NCBI GenBank assembly: GCA_963851045.1
Contig: CAWKNC010000002.1
Span: 1,054,001-1,118,000, forward strand
From: WHSW01 sp963851045
GTDB taxonomy: Bacteria; Actinomycetota; Thermoleophilia; Solirubrobacterales; 70-9
Length of the DNA: 64,000 bases
Direction of reading: 5' to 3'
A program made the position numbers and the translations under genes. Below the pieces are notes generated by a model. The model was not told where the DNA came from. It ran no database searches and saw nothing but the letters and a program-made list of their open reading frames with translations. Shown in pieces: positions 49,249 to 57,706 of the stretch (position 1 is the stretch's first letter; each line of letters starts with the position of its first letter).

Positions 49249-50001
49249 ATGGCCATTTCGAGGCTTCGCGAGAAGCTCACCTACGCCAACGTGGTTTCAA
49301 CGCTGTGCCTGTTTTTGGTGCTCGGCGGTGGCACATTCGCCGTTGCGGCGGCATTGAAGAAGAACAGCGTCAAGGCAAAGCAGATCGCCCCCAACGCCGT
49401 CGGCAAGTCCGAGATCAAAACCGACGCGGTAAGGGGCACGGAAGTGAAAGAGGCCACCCTGGGCGAGGTGCCGAGCGCAGCGAACGCGACCAATGCCGAC
49501 AACGCCACGAACGCCGTCAACGCGACCAATGCCGTCAGCGCGACCAACGCGACGAATGCCGTCAACGCCGAAAATGCAACGAATGCGGGCAACGCCGCCG
49601 CGGTCAACGGTCAGCCGGTGACCAAGATCTTCGCCAAGATCCCGGTCAGCACCACCGGCCAGACGGTCGCAACGATCGGCGCTTTCGTAATCAGGGCTGA
49701 CTGCACCGCCGCCGGGAACGTCGACAATCTCGTCGTTGATCCTCAGGTCACCGACGCCGACCTTTCGGCCTCGGGCAATGGCAATGCGGGCCCGATCTAC
49801 GTCGAAAACCGGGGCCTCGAGCCCAATGCGATCACTCTCGACAGCACTGGGGCGCCCAACAACGATCGCGGCAACGCCAGCTTTGCGGCTGCGCGCAGCG
49901 GTGGCACCGTGCTGAGCGGAAATCTGAGTTACACGGACACCTCGCCGTTCAATGGCGAGAACGTCTGCGCCGTCTACGGACAGGTGATCGGCACCGGCTG
50001 A
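49249..50001 (+). CDS. Secreted or anchored repeat protein with decapeptide and Asn-Ala-Thr repeats
   Basis: A hydrophobic segment (residues 14-34, NVVSTLCLFLVLGGGTFAVA) acts as signal or anchor. Residues 37-66 are three copies of the 10-residue motif also found in the neighbouring gene (KKNSVKAKQI, APNAVGKSEI, KTDAVRGTEV). Residues 77-116 are built from a hexad near N-A-T-N-A-x. Residues 120-250 form a beta-rich C-terminal domain ending NVCAVYGQVIGTG with two cysteines. The ATG has GAAGGAGG 5 nt upstream. It probably lies on the cell surface; the function is unknown. Confidence 0.8.
   Translation: MAISRLREKLTYANVVSTLCLFLVLGGGTFAVAAALKKNSVKAKQIAPNAVGKSEIKTDAVRGTEVKEATLGEVPSAANATNADNATNAVNATNAVSATNATNAVNAENATNAGNAAAVNGQPVTKIFAKIPVSTTGQTVATIGAFVIRADCTAAGNVDNLVVDPQVTDADLSASGNGNAGPIYVENRGLEPNAITLDSTGAPNNDRGNASFAAARSGGTVLSGNLSYTDTSPFNGENVCAVYGQVIGTG
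49480..49599 (+). repeat. In-gene tandem repeat coding for N-A-T-N-A-x hexads
   Basis: About 120 bp made of variants of an 18-bp unit such as AACGCGACCAATGCCGTC. Codons differ between copies while the amino acids stay alike, so the repeat is maintained at protein level. Confidence 0.75.
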
Positions 50002-50004
50002 GCA

Positions 50005-50051
50005 CCGACGGGCAGATTTCGGCAACGGGATCGCCGCTTTCTGCCCGTCGG
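50005..50051 (+). terminator. Hairpin terminator of the NAT-repeat gene
   Basis: CCGACGGGCAGA and TCTGCCCGTCGG form a perfect 12-bp stem 3 nt after the stop codon, with a 23-nt loop. No T-tract follows. Confidence 0.65.
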
Positions 50052-50145
50052 CTCCGCCCCTCGCGGTTCGTGCGGAGAGCCGCGACGCGCGGGCGGGCCC
50101 GACCCGCACGCCGGAGCCCGCCCATGCATCAACTTGGTCGGCCGA

Positions 50146-51168
50146 TCAGGCGGGGCCCATCCAGCTGGCTTGGAACGTGGCGGCGGGCGATGCCTTGATG
50201 TCCAGGGGGGTAAAGGAGAGGCCCGTCGAGCTGACCTGCAACCCCTGGAGCTCGATTATGTCCCCAGCCACCAACCGCAGCTGCGCTGAGACCGTCTGGG
50301 TTGTGTCCTGTGCGACGCCGTCACCATCCTTCGCCGGTGGGGTGACATGGAACGCGACCGGTCCGACGCCCGTCTTGTTGATCAGCAACTGGCGGAATCC
50401 GTCCAGATCCGCCGCCCAGGTGGCCGTTCCGGTCACCTGGTAGACGCCCGTGACGGGTATCACCAACCGCGAGTTGTTGGTGGTGTTGTCATGCATCGCG
50501 GCCGTATCCCAGTCCTCGGCGTTGAATCCGATTGTCGTCGCAGCGATGAATGGGATCGATTGAGAGGTCGTTCGCTTGGCACCGACGGTCGGCGTCAGAG
50601 GCGAAATGTCAGGTGGCTCCACCGATCCGTTCGCCAGCATGGCCGAAGTGATGGCAGAGTCACCGATCAAGTTGCCAAATATCGCGCCGTCGGAGATCGA
50701 TTCATGTCGGACCGCACCCGGTGCGATCTGGTCGCTGAGAATTGCGCCTCCGGCGATCTTGTCGTTCTTGATAGATCCGTCGGCAATCGATCGGGTCCTC
50801 ACGGCCTGATCGGCAAGCGCATCGGCACCGACGGCGTTGGGCGCGATCGCCACCGCGTCGACAGCACCCGGGGCGAGGTCTGGGGCCTGCACTGCTCCCG
50901 GGGCGAGATTGCCCGTTTGTACAGCGTCCGGCGCGAGCTTTCCCGTTGCTACGGCGTTCGGCGCTAGGTTCGCCGTCTCGACGGCGTTTGGAGCGATGTC
51001 GGGCGCAGTGACCGCGTCGGACTTGAGCTGCTTGGCACCGACGGTGTTGGCGCCAAGCTTCTTCTTGCCGTTGAGGCCGCCGACCGCCGTGCCGGTCAAT
51101 GCGACGAACAACGCCAGCAGTGCGACGACCATCGCAGGCGACGGCCGCGCCAATCTGGGCTCATCCAT
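50146..51168 (-). CDS. Secreted protein: decapeptide-repeat stalk plus C1q-like head
   Basis: After a signal segment (VVALLALFVALTGTAVGG) come fifteen 10-residue repeats in exact register (residues 39-188 from this start) with the consensus A-P-x-A-V-x4-(L/I), for example APNAVETANL and APGAVQAPDL. The remaining 150 residues resemble a C1q/TNF-type jelly roll (LVIPVTGVYQVTGTATWA, then GDIIELQGLQVSS and the terminal ASWMG). C1q-like heads usually trimerise, and a stalk would hold them away from the cell. I prefer the ATG at 51168 because GAAGGG lies 6 nt upstream; ATG 51174 is possible. Its function is unknown. Confidence 0.8.
   Translation of the reverse strand: MDEPRLARPSPAMVVALLALFVALTGTAVGGLNGKKKLGANTVGAKQLKSDAVTAPDIAPNAVETANLAPNAVATGKLAPDAVQTGNLAPGAVQAPDLAPGAVDAVAIAPNAVGADALADQAVRTRSIADGSIKNDKIAGGAILSDQIAPGAVRHESISDGAIFGNLIGDSAITSAMLANGSVEPPDISPLTPTVGAKRTTSQSIPFIAATTIGFNAEDWDTAAMHDNTTNNSRLVIPVTGVYQVTGTATWAADLDGFRQLLINKTGVGPVAFHVTPPAKDGDGVAQDTTQTVSAQLRLVAGDIIELQGLQVSSTGLSFTPLDIKASPAATFQASWMGPA
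50605..51054 (-). repeat. Fifteen 30-bp coding repeats (10-residue units)
   Basis: Every unit is exactly 30 bp. Position 5 is Val or Ile and position 10 is Leu or Ile in all copies, while the DNA differs between copies, so this is an old repeat held by selection on the protein. Confidence 0.85.
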
Positions 51169-51256
51169 GAACATCCCTTCTATACGGCAGGGCGTGATTG
51201 CCGCCGCCTCCCGTGCCGAGACACTGTCGTCGGACTCGGCAGGTGCTTCAGGAGCG

Positions 51257-51284
51257 AGCCTATGTGCTGATCGCCACTTGTCAA
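51257..51284 (-). promoter_or_regulatory. Promoter of the decapeptide-repeat gene
   Basis: On the minus strand TTGACA (51284-51279) and TAGGCT (51262-51257) are 16 nt apart. The transcript would begin about 80 nt before the start codon, just downstream of the ftsK stop. Confidence 0.55.
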
Positions 51285-51329
51285 GGCCACGGCCCGGTCC
51301 GCGTGGCGGATGTCCTTAGGGCGCTACCG

Positions 51330-53813
51330 CTAAACCGGCTCGAGGTCCGTCTCGGTGCCGGACGTGTCCTCGGCGCCTTCGGCATCGATGATGCCGCTCG
51401 CGATGCCGTCGAGCATCCGGGGCAGTTCAGACTGCGAAATGAGCACCTGGCGAGGCTTTGATCCCTCGTAGCCGGAGATGATCCCGCGGCGCTCGAGCAT
51501 GTCGATGAGGCGGCCGGCGCGTGTGTAGCCGACGCGCAGCCGGCGCTGAATCATCGATACCGAGGCCGTCTCTGACTCGACGACGATGCGCGCGGCATCG
51601 GCGAGAAGGTCGTCCTGGTCGGGCGAGAACTCCCCGTCGCGACCCTCCTCGATCTCGGGTTCCTTGGCCTCAAGAAGCTCCTCGTCGAACTCGGGCTCGC
51701 CCTGCTTGCTCCAGTGGTTGCAGACTCGGGCAATCTCGTCCTCGGTGACGAAGGCGCCCTGGATTCGGTTCATCTTCGACGTCCCGACCGGCCGGAAGAG
51801 CATGTCGCCCTGGCCTAGCAGCGTCTCCGCGCCGCCCTGGTCCAAGATCACGCGGGAATCGACCTGCGAGGCGACCGCGAACGCAATGCGCGAAGGAATG
51901 TTGACCTTGATCGTGCCCGTGATGACGTCGGTTGAAGGTCGCTGTGTCGCGAGCACGAGGTGGATGCCGATTGCGCGAGCCTTCTGCGCGAGGCGGATGA
52001 TCGAGTCCTCGACCTCGGCGGGCGCAACCATCATCAGGTCCGCGAGCTCGTCGATGACGCAGAGGATGTGTGGCAGCGGCGCGTCGCCCTTTTTGCGGCG
52101 GACCTTGTTGAGCTCGCCGAGGTTGCGAGCGCGAGCCTCGCTCATCACCGTGTAACGGCTCTCCATCTCGGTGATGAGGTTGGCGAGGACGTTGGACGCC
52201 AGGCGCGGGCTCGTCACCACGGGCGTCAGGAGATGCGGGACGCGCTCGTAATGGTTGAGCTCCACCCGCTTGGGGTCGACGAGCACCAGGCGGCACTCGT
52301 TCGGCGACGCGTGCATGAGGATCGAGGTCAGAATCGCGTTGATGCAGCCGGACTTACCGGCGCCGGTGGTTCCGGCGACGAGGATGTGTGGCATCAACGC
52401 CAGATCCGCGCTCACCGACTGGCCGGAGACGTCCTTGCCCAGCCAACACAGCAGCGGTGACGAGCCCTTGGGCGGATCGCTGTAGATATCGCCGAGGCGG
52501 ACCAGGCGGCGCCGCTGGTTCGGGACCTCGACGCCAACGGCCTTCTTCCCTGGAATCGGGGCCAGAATGCGGATGTCGGTGGACGCAAGCGCGTAGGCGA
52601 GGTCGTCCTTGAGCTGCGCGACCTTGCCGACCTTCGTTCCGGGCGCAAGCTGTAGCTCATAGCGACTGACGTGCGGTCCGCTGACCACACCGAGAAGTCG
52701 AGCCTCCACGCCGAAGTGGCGCAGCGACTCGAGCAGCGCGTTCGCCGTGACGTCGCGGTCCTTCATATCCGGGCCCGGATCCGCCTTGCCCTTCTCGAGC
52801 GCCTTCATGGGTGGCGGGTTGTAGGCAATCTCGTCGGATTCGGTAACGCCGTCCTTGGAGCGGCGCTTCCCCATGGGTGTGGTCGGTCCGTCGGGAACGT
52901 CCACGAGCTCTGGCTGGGCGGGCTGTGAGGCCGCGTAGGCGAACTCATCCGGCTCCTCGTCGGGCCCTCCCCACTCCGGATCGCCGTCCTCGAGCACGAC
53001 GGTCTCGGTCGCGTCCTCCTCGTCGTCTGGCTCGACAGCGAACGTCTCCGTTGTCTGCGAGCGGGTGACAGCGATCTCGTCGCCGGGAGCGTCGCCCCAG
53101 AGATCGGAACCGGCGCCCTTGTCCATGCGCTGCGTGCGGACCGTGCGGGCCGCGTCGCGACCGCGAGTGCCCGCGGTGCGAACCACATTGCCCGTGCGCG
53201 AAAGGAGTGAGGCCAGCGTGGTCTGGGTCAGCAAGAGCGCACCCGAGACGAACATCAAGAGCACGAGGATGTGCGCCCCGAGGCGCTGAAACAGCGAGGT
53301 CGATGCCCAATAGAGGCTCTCGCCGATCACTCCCCCGTGCTCGAGCATGTACTTCTGCTCGAAGTAGTCGTGGCGATTGGGACGGTCAGGCCCGATGCCG
53401 GCGGTCTCGGCCGCGAACGCGAGCAACAGGCCGGCCAGGATCAGCACGCCACCCGCGTTCAGCGCGGACGGCGTCTCGATTGATGGCCGTGCGATCAGCG
53501 CTCCGCCCCACGCCGCCAGCGCGATCGGAACGACGTAGGCGACCTGGCCGAAGCCATTGGCCAGGCCGCGCTCGACCCAGTGGCCAACGCGGCCTCCATC
53601 CCAGCCGAGGTAGAGCACGAACGCCATGAAGACGGCGGCTGCGATCAGGGCGAGCCCGATGACGTCGTAATGGCGCTGTTCGAGGCGCTGAACCAGGTCG
53701 CGCGGGTCGCGCCGTTGCGGGCGGCCCTGCGGCCTGGCGGGGGCACGGCGCCGCGACTTGGCCGCGCTCGTCCGGCGCTTGGAGGGTGCGGGCTTCGTCC
53801 AGGGGAAGATCAT
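51330..53813 (-). CDS. ftsK: DNA translocase FtsK/SpoIIIE
   Basis: FtsK anchors at the septum and pumps chromosomal DNA. It has four or five N-terminal membrane helices (residues about 45-215), an acidic linker, a RecA-like motor with Walker A GTTGAGKSG and Walker B CVIDELADLMM, and a C-terminal winged-helix gamma domain (SVSMIQRRLRVGYTRAGRLIDMLERRGI). The length of 827 is usual. The gene stands alone with a divergent two-component system upstream. Confidence 0.95.
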   Translation of the reverse strand: MIFPWTKPAPSKRRTSAAKSRRRAPARPQGRPQRRDPRDLVQRLEQRHYDVIGLALIAAAVFMAFVLYLGWDGGRVGHWVERGLANGFGQVAYVVPIALAAWGGALIARPSIETPSALNAGGVLILAGLLLAFAAETAGIGPDRPNRHDYFEQKYMLEHGGVIGESLYWASTSLFQRLGAHILVLLMFVSGALLLTQTTLASLLSRTGNVVRTAGTRGRDAARTVRTQRMDKGAGSDLWGDAPGDEIAVTRSQTTETFAVEPDDEEDATETVVLEDGDPEWGGPDEEPDEFAYAASQPAQPELVDVPDGPTTPMGKRRSKDGVTESDEIAYNPPPMKALEKGKADPGPDMKDRDVTANALLESLRHFGVEARLLGVVSGPHVSRYELQLAPGTKVGKVAQLKDDLAYALASTDIRILAPIPGKKAVGVEVPNQRRRLVRLGDIYSDPPKGSSPLLCWLGKDVSGQSVSADLALMPHILVAGTTGAGKSGCINAILTSILMHASPNECRLVLVDPKRVELNHYERVPHLLTPVVTSPRLASNVLANLITEMESRYTVMSEARARNLGELNKVRRKKGDAPLPHILCVIDELADLMMVAPAEVEDSIIRLAQKARAIGIHLVLATQRPSTDVITGTIKVNIPSRIAFAVASQVDSRVILDQGGAETLLGQGDMLFRPVGTSKMNRIQGAFVTEDEIARVCNHWSKQGEPEFDEELLEAKEPEIEEGRDGEFSPDQDDLLADAARIVVESETASVSMIQRRLRVGYTRAGRLIDMLERRGIISGYEGSKPRQVLISQSELPRMLDGIASGIIDAEGAEDTSGTETDLEPV

Positions 53814-53930
53814 GCTCGGCTCGGACGCGGGCCTGGCCCGCTACGGGCATGAACTTCGACAGGCGTGGGCGGACACCTGCGCCGGCCTAAACCCGGGCTA
53901 AAAATGCGCGATTTCAAGCCACTTCGCGTC

Positions 53931-53936
53931 TACCCT
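53931..53936 (+). promoter_or_regulatory. -10 hexamer before the response regulator gene
   Basis: TACCCT ends 7 nt before the ATG at 53944. The arrangement suggests a leaderless transcript and favours this ATG over the GTG at 53938. Confidence 0.4.
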
Positions 53937-53943
53937 TGTGACC

Positions 53944-54639
53944 ATGCTTGCGAATGACGCCTCCCTTGGCCGCGTTCTGGTCGTCGAAGACGACGAGGCG
54001 ATCGCCGATGTGCTGCGGCGGACGCTGCGCCAAGAGGGTCACGAGGTGCGTTCCTCCGTCGACGGTGTGGAGGCTCTGGTCGCCGCAGCGGAGTTCGTCC
54101 CCGATGTCGTCGTCCTCGACCTCGGTCTTCCCGGGCTCGACGGGGTTGAGGTGTGCCGCCGCCTTCGCGCGGAGTCCGACGTGCCGATCCTGATCCTCAC
54201 CGCGCGGGGCGAGCTCGGCGATCGCGTCGTTGGCCTGGACTCCGGTGCCGACGATTACCTCGTCAAGCCATTTGAGCGGCAGGAGTTGCTCGCGCGAATG
54301 CGGGCGCTCATGCGTCGGCGACCACCGCGCGGCAGTGCCGCCCTCGTCGTCGGAGACCTCCGCCTGAATCCGGACACCCGCGAGGTGCTGCGTGGCGATC
54401 GCGAGATCGAGCTGACGAACCGCGAGTTCGAATTGCTCGAGCACCTGATGCGCAACGAGAAGCTCGTCGTCTCGCGCGAGCGCCTGCTCGAAGAGGTCTG
54501 GGGGTACGACCCGCTTGCGATGACGAACACGATCGACGTGTTCATCTCGAACCTGCGGCGCAAGCTCGAGGAGGCCGGAGAGGATCGCGTGCTGCACACG
54601 AAGCGAGGAGCCGGCTACGTGTTGCGCGCAGCGGCTTGA
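53944..54639 (+). CDS. OmpR-family response regulator
   Basis: The receiver domain has the acidic pocket VVEDDEA, the phosphorylated aspartate D59 in VVVLDLGLPGLDG, and K109 region YLVKPFE. The C-terminal winged helix is of OmpR/PhoB type (ELTNREFELLEHLMRN, VSRERLLEEVWGY, VDVFISNLRRKLE). It acts with the sensor kinase whose TTG start overlaps its stop. The regulated genes are not known; the M36-like protease lies downstream but on the other strand. Confidence 0.92.
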   Translation: MLANDASLGRVLVVEDDEAIADVLRRTLRQEGHEVRSSVDGVEALVAAAEFVPDVVVLDLGLPGLDGVEVCRRLRAESDVPILILTARGELGDRVVGLDSGADDYLVKPFERQELLARMRALMRRRPPRGSAALVVGDLRLNPDTREVLRGDREIELTNREFELLEHLMRNEKLVVSRERLLEEVWGYDPLAMTNTIDVFISNLRRKLEEAGEDRVLHTKRGAGYVLRAAA

Positions 54640-56057
54640 GATCTCCGTTTCGGCGCTGGCCGGTGCGCTGGCGACTCGCTGGCGTCTCGGCTGCCCTCAC
54701 GCTGATCATCCTCGTCGTTTTCGCGCTCGTCGTCGGGCAGCTCGCGACCACCCGGATCAAGGACGACTTCCGCCAGGAGCTGGTCAGCGTCGGGACCCAG
54801 GTGCGCGCGAACCTCCGGCTGCTCGGCAATATCGGGAGCATCGACGGGCCGGACCTCGAGCAACTCGCCCTCTCAGGGGACGCCGCCGTTCTCGTGGTCG
54901 ATGCAGACGGCCGCGTGAACGCGCCTCCGGGCGCGCGGAGCCTCGGACGGCCCGTGGTCGGCGTGACGAGGATGGGTGAGTTCGACGTCTACACGCAGCC
55001 GCTGAATCCGGACTCGATCACAGAGCCGGCCCTCTACGTGCAGTACGCACGCAGTCGCGACTCACTCGAGGACACCGTCAATCGCCTCTGGCTCTTCCTC
55101 GTCGGCGGAGTTCTCGGGGGCACCATCCTCGCCGCGCTCGCCGGCCTCGCCGTCGCCGACAGGGCGATGCGGCCGATCGCCGGCCTCACCGGCGTTGCCC
55201 GCAAGATCGCCGACACGCGCGACCCGTCACTGCGGCTGCCGATGCCTGAGACCGAGGACGAGGTCGCCGAACTGGCCCAGACACTCGACCACATGCTCCG
55301 CGAGCTGGACGCAGCCCGTGACGAGACGGAGCAGATGATCCAGGCCCAGCGTGACTTCGTCGCCGACGCTTCGCACGAGCTGCGCACGCCGCTCACCAGC
55401 ATCCTCGCCAACCTCGAGTTGCTCGAGGCGAGCTTCGCTGAGCGGGGCGCCGACCCCGAGGAGGACGAGATCGTCGCCGGCGCGCTCGGTTCGTCGCGCC
55501 GGATGCGCCGGCTCGTTGCCGATCTGCTGCTTCTCGCCCGCGCCGACGCGGGGCGCGCCGGGCTGCGGCGCGCATGCGATCTCGGCGTCGTGGCGCGTGG
55601 GGCCGTGGATGAGATCAGGCCGACCGCGACCGACCACGAGCTCGTCCTCGACGCCGAGGCCGGCCTCGAGGTCGAGGGCAACCCCGACGACCTGCATCGC
55701 CTCGTTCTCAATCTTGTCGAAAATGGCGCTCGCCACACCCCGACGGGCTGCACGGTCAGCGTCGTCGTCTCGCGCGACGGCTCTGAGGCCCGGCTCGAGG
55801 TTTACGACGATGGGCCAGGCCTACCCCCCCGGCTCGGCGGCCAAATCTTCGCGCGCTTCGTACGCGACGATGGGCCGGCCGACGTCTCCCGTGATTCCGG
55901 CACCGGGCTTGGCCTGGCGATCGTGAAGGCCGTCGCCACCTCCCACGGAGGCCGCGTCGAGGCGGGCAGTTCCGCGGCAGGCGGTGCCTCCGTCGTCATT
56001 CACCTCCCACTGCGCAAGCAAACGCAGGCTCCAGCGCCCGAGGCGTCGGTTCTTTAG
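54636..56057 (+). CDS. Sensor histidine kinase
   Basis: Two membrane helices (about residues 13-33 and 150-170) enclose an extracytoplasmic sensor domain of about 115 residues. A HAMP linker follows, then the phospho-accepting H247 in ADASHELRTPLTS, the N-box LVLNLVENGARHTP and the DDGPGLP and GTGLGLAI boxes. It starts with TTG inside the response regulator stop. A strong terminator follows. The signal is unknown. Confidence 0.92.
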   Translation: MRSPFRRWPVRWRLAGVSAALTLIILVVFALVVGQLATTRIKDDFRQELVSVGTQVRANLRLLGNIGSIDGPDLEQLALSGDAAVLVVDADGRVNAPPGARSLGRPVVGVTRMGEFDVYTQPLNPDSITEPALYVQYARSRDSLEDTVNRLWLFLVGGVLGGTILAALAGLAVADRAMRPIAGLTGVARKIADTRDPSLRLPMPETEDEVAELAQTLDHMLRELDAARDETEQMIQAQRDFVADASHELRTPLTSILANLELLEASFAERGADPEEDEIVAGALGSSRRMRRLVADLLLLARADAGRAGLRRACDLGVVARGAVDEIRPTATDHELVLDAEAGLEVEGNPDDLHRLVLNLVENGARHTPTGCTVSVVVSRDGSEARLEVYDDGPGLPPRLGGQIFARFVRDDGPADVSRDSGTGLGLAIVKAVATSHGGRVEAGSSAAGGASVVIHLPLRKQTQAPAPEASVL

Positions 56058-56146
56058 CGACCCTTTACAGGAGCGTCATAGGTTGGTCCCCGGACGAGAC
56101 ACCACCCGGCGAAGACACCCCCGACAGTGCTTCGCCCGGGTTCTTA

Positions 56147-56194
56147 GGCCCGCCGGGATCTCCCCTCCCTGAATCCCGGCGGGCCGAATCTTTT
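56147..56194 (+). terminator. Strong Rho-independent terminator of the two-component operon
   Basis: GGCCCGCCGGGAT and ATCCCGGCGGGCC form a perfect 13-bp stem with a 13-nt loop, followed by GAATCTTTT. It lies 90 bp after the kinase stop and just before the end of the convergent protease gene, which it may also serve. Confidence 0.85.
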
Positions 56195-56205
56195 GCCTGC
56201 GCGCT

Positions 56206-57699
56206 CTAGCAGCCGCTGGACTTGCAGAACTTGCGGTCGACCAGCATGGCCTCGAGGGCTGGAATGTGCGCGCCGGCGTAGAGCAACTGGTCAGCGGCAA
56301 GCATGCCCCTTGCAAACGACTTGAAGGTGGTGCCGCGCGAGTTCGTGAAGTTCGCCTCGAGAACGACCCGGTCGACGATCGATCGGCCGTTGGGATCGTT
56401 GCCGAGGTCCTGGCGCAACTCGAACAGCGTTGACGCGACGACCTGGCCGACGCAGTGGATCTCCTCCTGGCACTTGCGCTGGGCGGTCTTGATGTTCTCG
56501 CCACCTGCAGCATCACGGCCACAGCCATTGCTCGAATAAGAAACACCGTCCCAGTCGAAGATGCAGGTGTCAAACGAACTACCACCGGTCGTGAGGTTGG
56601 ACATCACCGCGGCCATGTAATCGCCGAAGCCCTCGCCGATCGACCCGCCCTCCTGGGTCCGCAGCGAGCGCGGTGCGGCCTGATCTTGCATCGAGTGCCC
56701 GTACTCATGGACGATCACGTCGGCGTCCTCGCCGTCGTCAACGCCTCCCTCGCCGAGAACCATCACATGCGTCTGGCTCGAGTAGTAGGAGTTGTCGTCA
56801 GGGATCGCGTTGACAAAGACGGTCTGGCGCTTTTGGCGCAGCGGCTGCGAGAGCCCAAGGGCGTCGGCGTAAAAACGGGTGCGGTCGACGTGGAAGTAGG
56901 CCATCGCAGCCTCGAACGCGTCGTCGGAACGAGTGACGGCGGAGAAGTCATAGCCGGGCGCGCAAGCCTTCTTGCCCTTCTCCCCGATCAGCGCCTGGAC
57001 GTACTGACCCTTGAGGCAGCCCTTGGCGTTATCGATGATGCGCGCGAGCGCAACCGGGAGCCGCAGGGAGGTCAAAAGCGAGGTGTCCCTGTCCCTTTTG
57101 TCCTTGAGGCCCTGGTAGCTGCCCTGCTGAACGACCGGGTTCGGGTTGTAGATCGCGGCGGCGCCGGTCGCGTTGCGAAGTACGTCCTTGGAGCGAACCT
57201 TCGCGCCGGTGCGCGCGTCGATGTCGACGACGAAGTCCGCCAGGGGCTTGCCTGACGGCAGGGAGACCTGCCAGATCAAATCGCCGGTCGCCTTGTCGAG
57301 GCCGAGCTTTGCGCGTGGCTTTCCGCGCAACCGCTTGGCTTCAGTCGCCGAGCGTGCGCTCGCGATCGCCTTCGCGGCGCTGATTGCGCCGCTTGCGTTC
57401 GACCAGCTGACGCCGCTTGTGGTCGTATCGCTGACGACGATCGAGTCCGCACCCGGCGGAACGACGACGACGGCCTCCGCGCCAAACACCGGGAGCCCGC
57501 CAGCCTTCTGTTGGTAGTGGCGGATCTGACCGCCGCCGGGGACCGTGTTCGTCGCGGCGCGAGCCAGTTCGGCCCTCGGCGCGTCGAGCTTTGCAACGGT
57601 CCCGGCGAGGCTGTCGGCTGACGCAGTCCCCGCGAGAAGTAGAAGTGTGGCGGCGGCCGAAACCGACGCCCCGACAGCGGAGCGAGTCATCCCTGGCAT
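56206..57699 (-). CDS. Secreted M36-like (fungalysin-type) metalloprotease with propeptide
   Basis: A signal peptide (VGASVSAAATLLLLAGTASA) is followed by an FTP-like propeptide (residues about 30-170) and a catalytic domain with HEYGHSMQD and, further on, GGSIGEGFGDYMAA. HEXXH plus GEG(F/W)(G/S)D is the M36 arrangement; M4 thermolysins would have NE-x-SD. The mature part has several cysteines, with the very end KFCKSSGC. It is the likely extracellular protease of the region. ATG 57699 is chosen, since the ATG of the longest frame lies within rnj. Confidence 0.8.
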   Translation of the reverse strand: MPGMTRSAVGASVSAAATLLLLAGTASADSLAGTVAKLDAPRAELARAATNTVPGGGQIRHYQQKAGGLPVFGAEAVVVVPPGADSIVVSDTTTSGVSWSNASGAISAAKAIASARSATEAKRLRGKPRAKLGLDKATGDLIWQVSLPSGKPLADFVVDIDARTGAKVRSKDVLRNATGAAAIYNPNPVVQQGSYQGLKDKRDRDTSLLTSLRLPVALARIIDNAKGCLKGQYVQALIGEKGKKACAPGYDFSAVTRSDDAFEAAMAYFHVDRTRFYADALGLSQPLRQKRQTVFVNAIPDDNSYYSSQTHVMVLGEGGVDDGEDADVIVHEYGHSMQDQAAPRSLRTQEGGSIGEGFGDYMAAVMSNLTTGGSSFDTCIFDWDGVSYSSNGCGRDAAGGENIKTAQRKCQEEIHCVGQVVASTLFELRQDLGNDPNGRSIVDRVVLEANFTNSRGTTFKSFARGMLAADQLLYAGAHIPALEAMLVDRKFCKSSGC

Positions 57700-57706
57700 C
57701 GACCGA

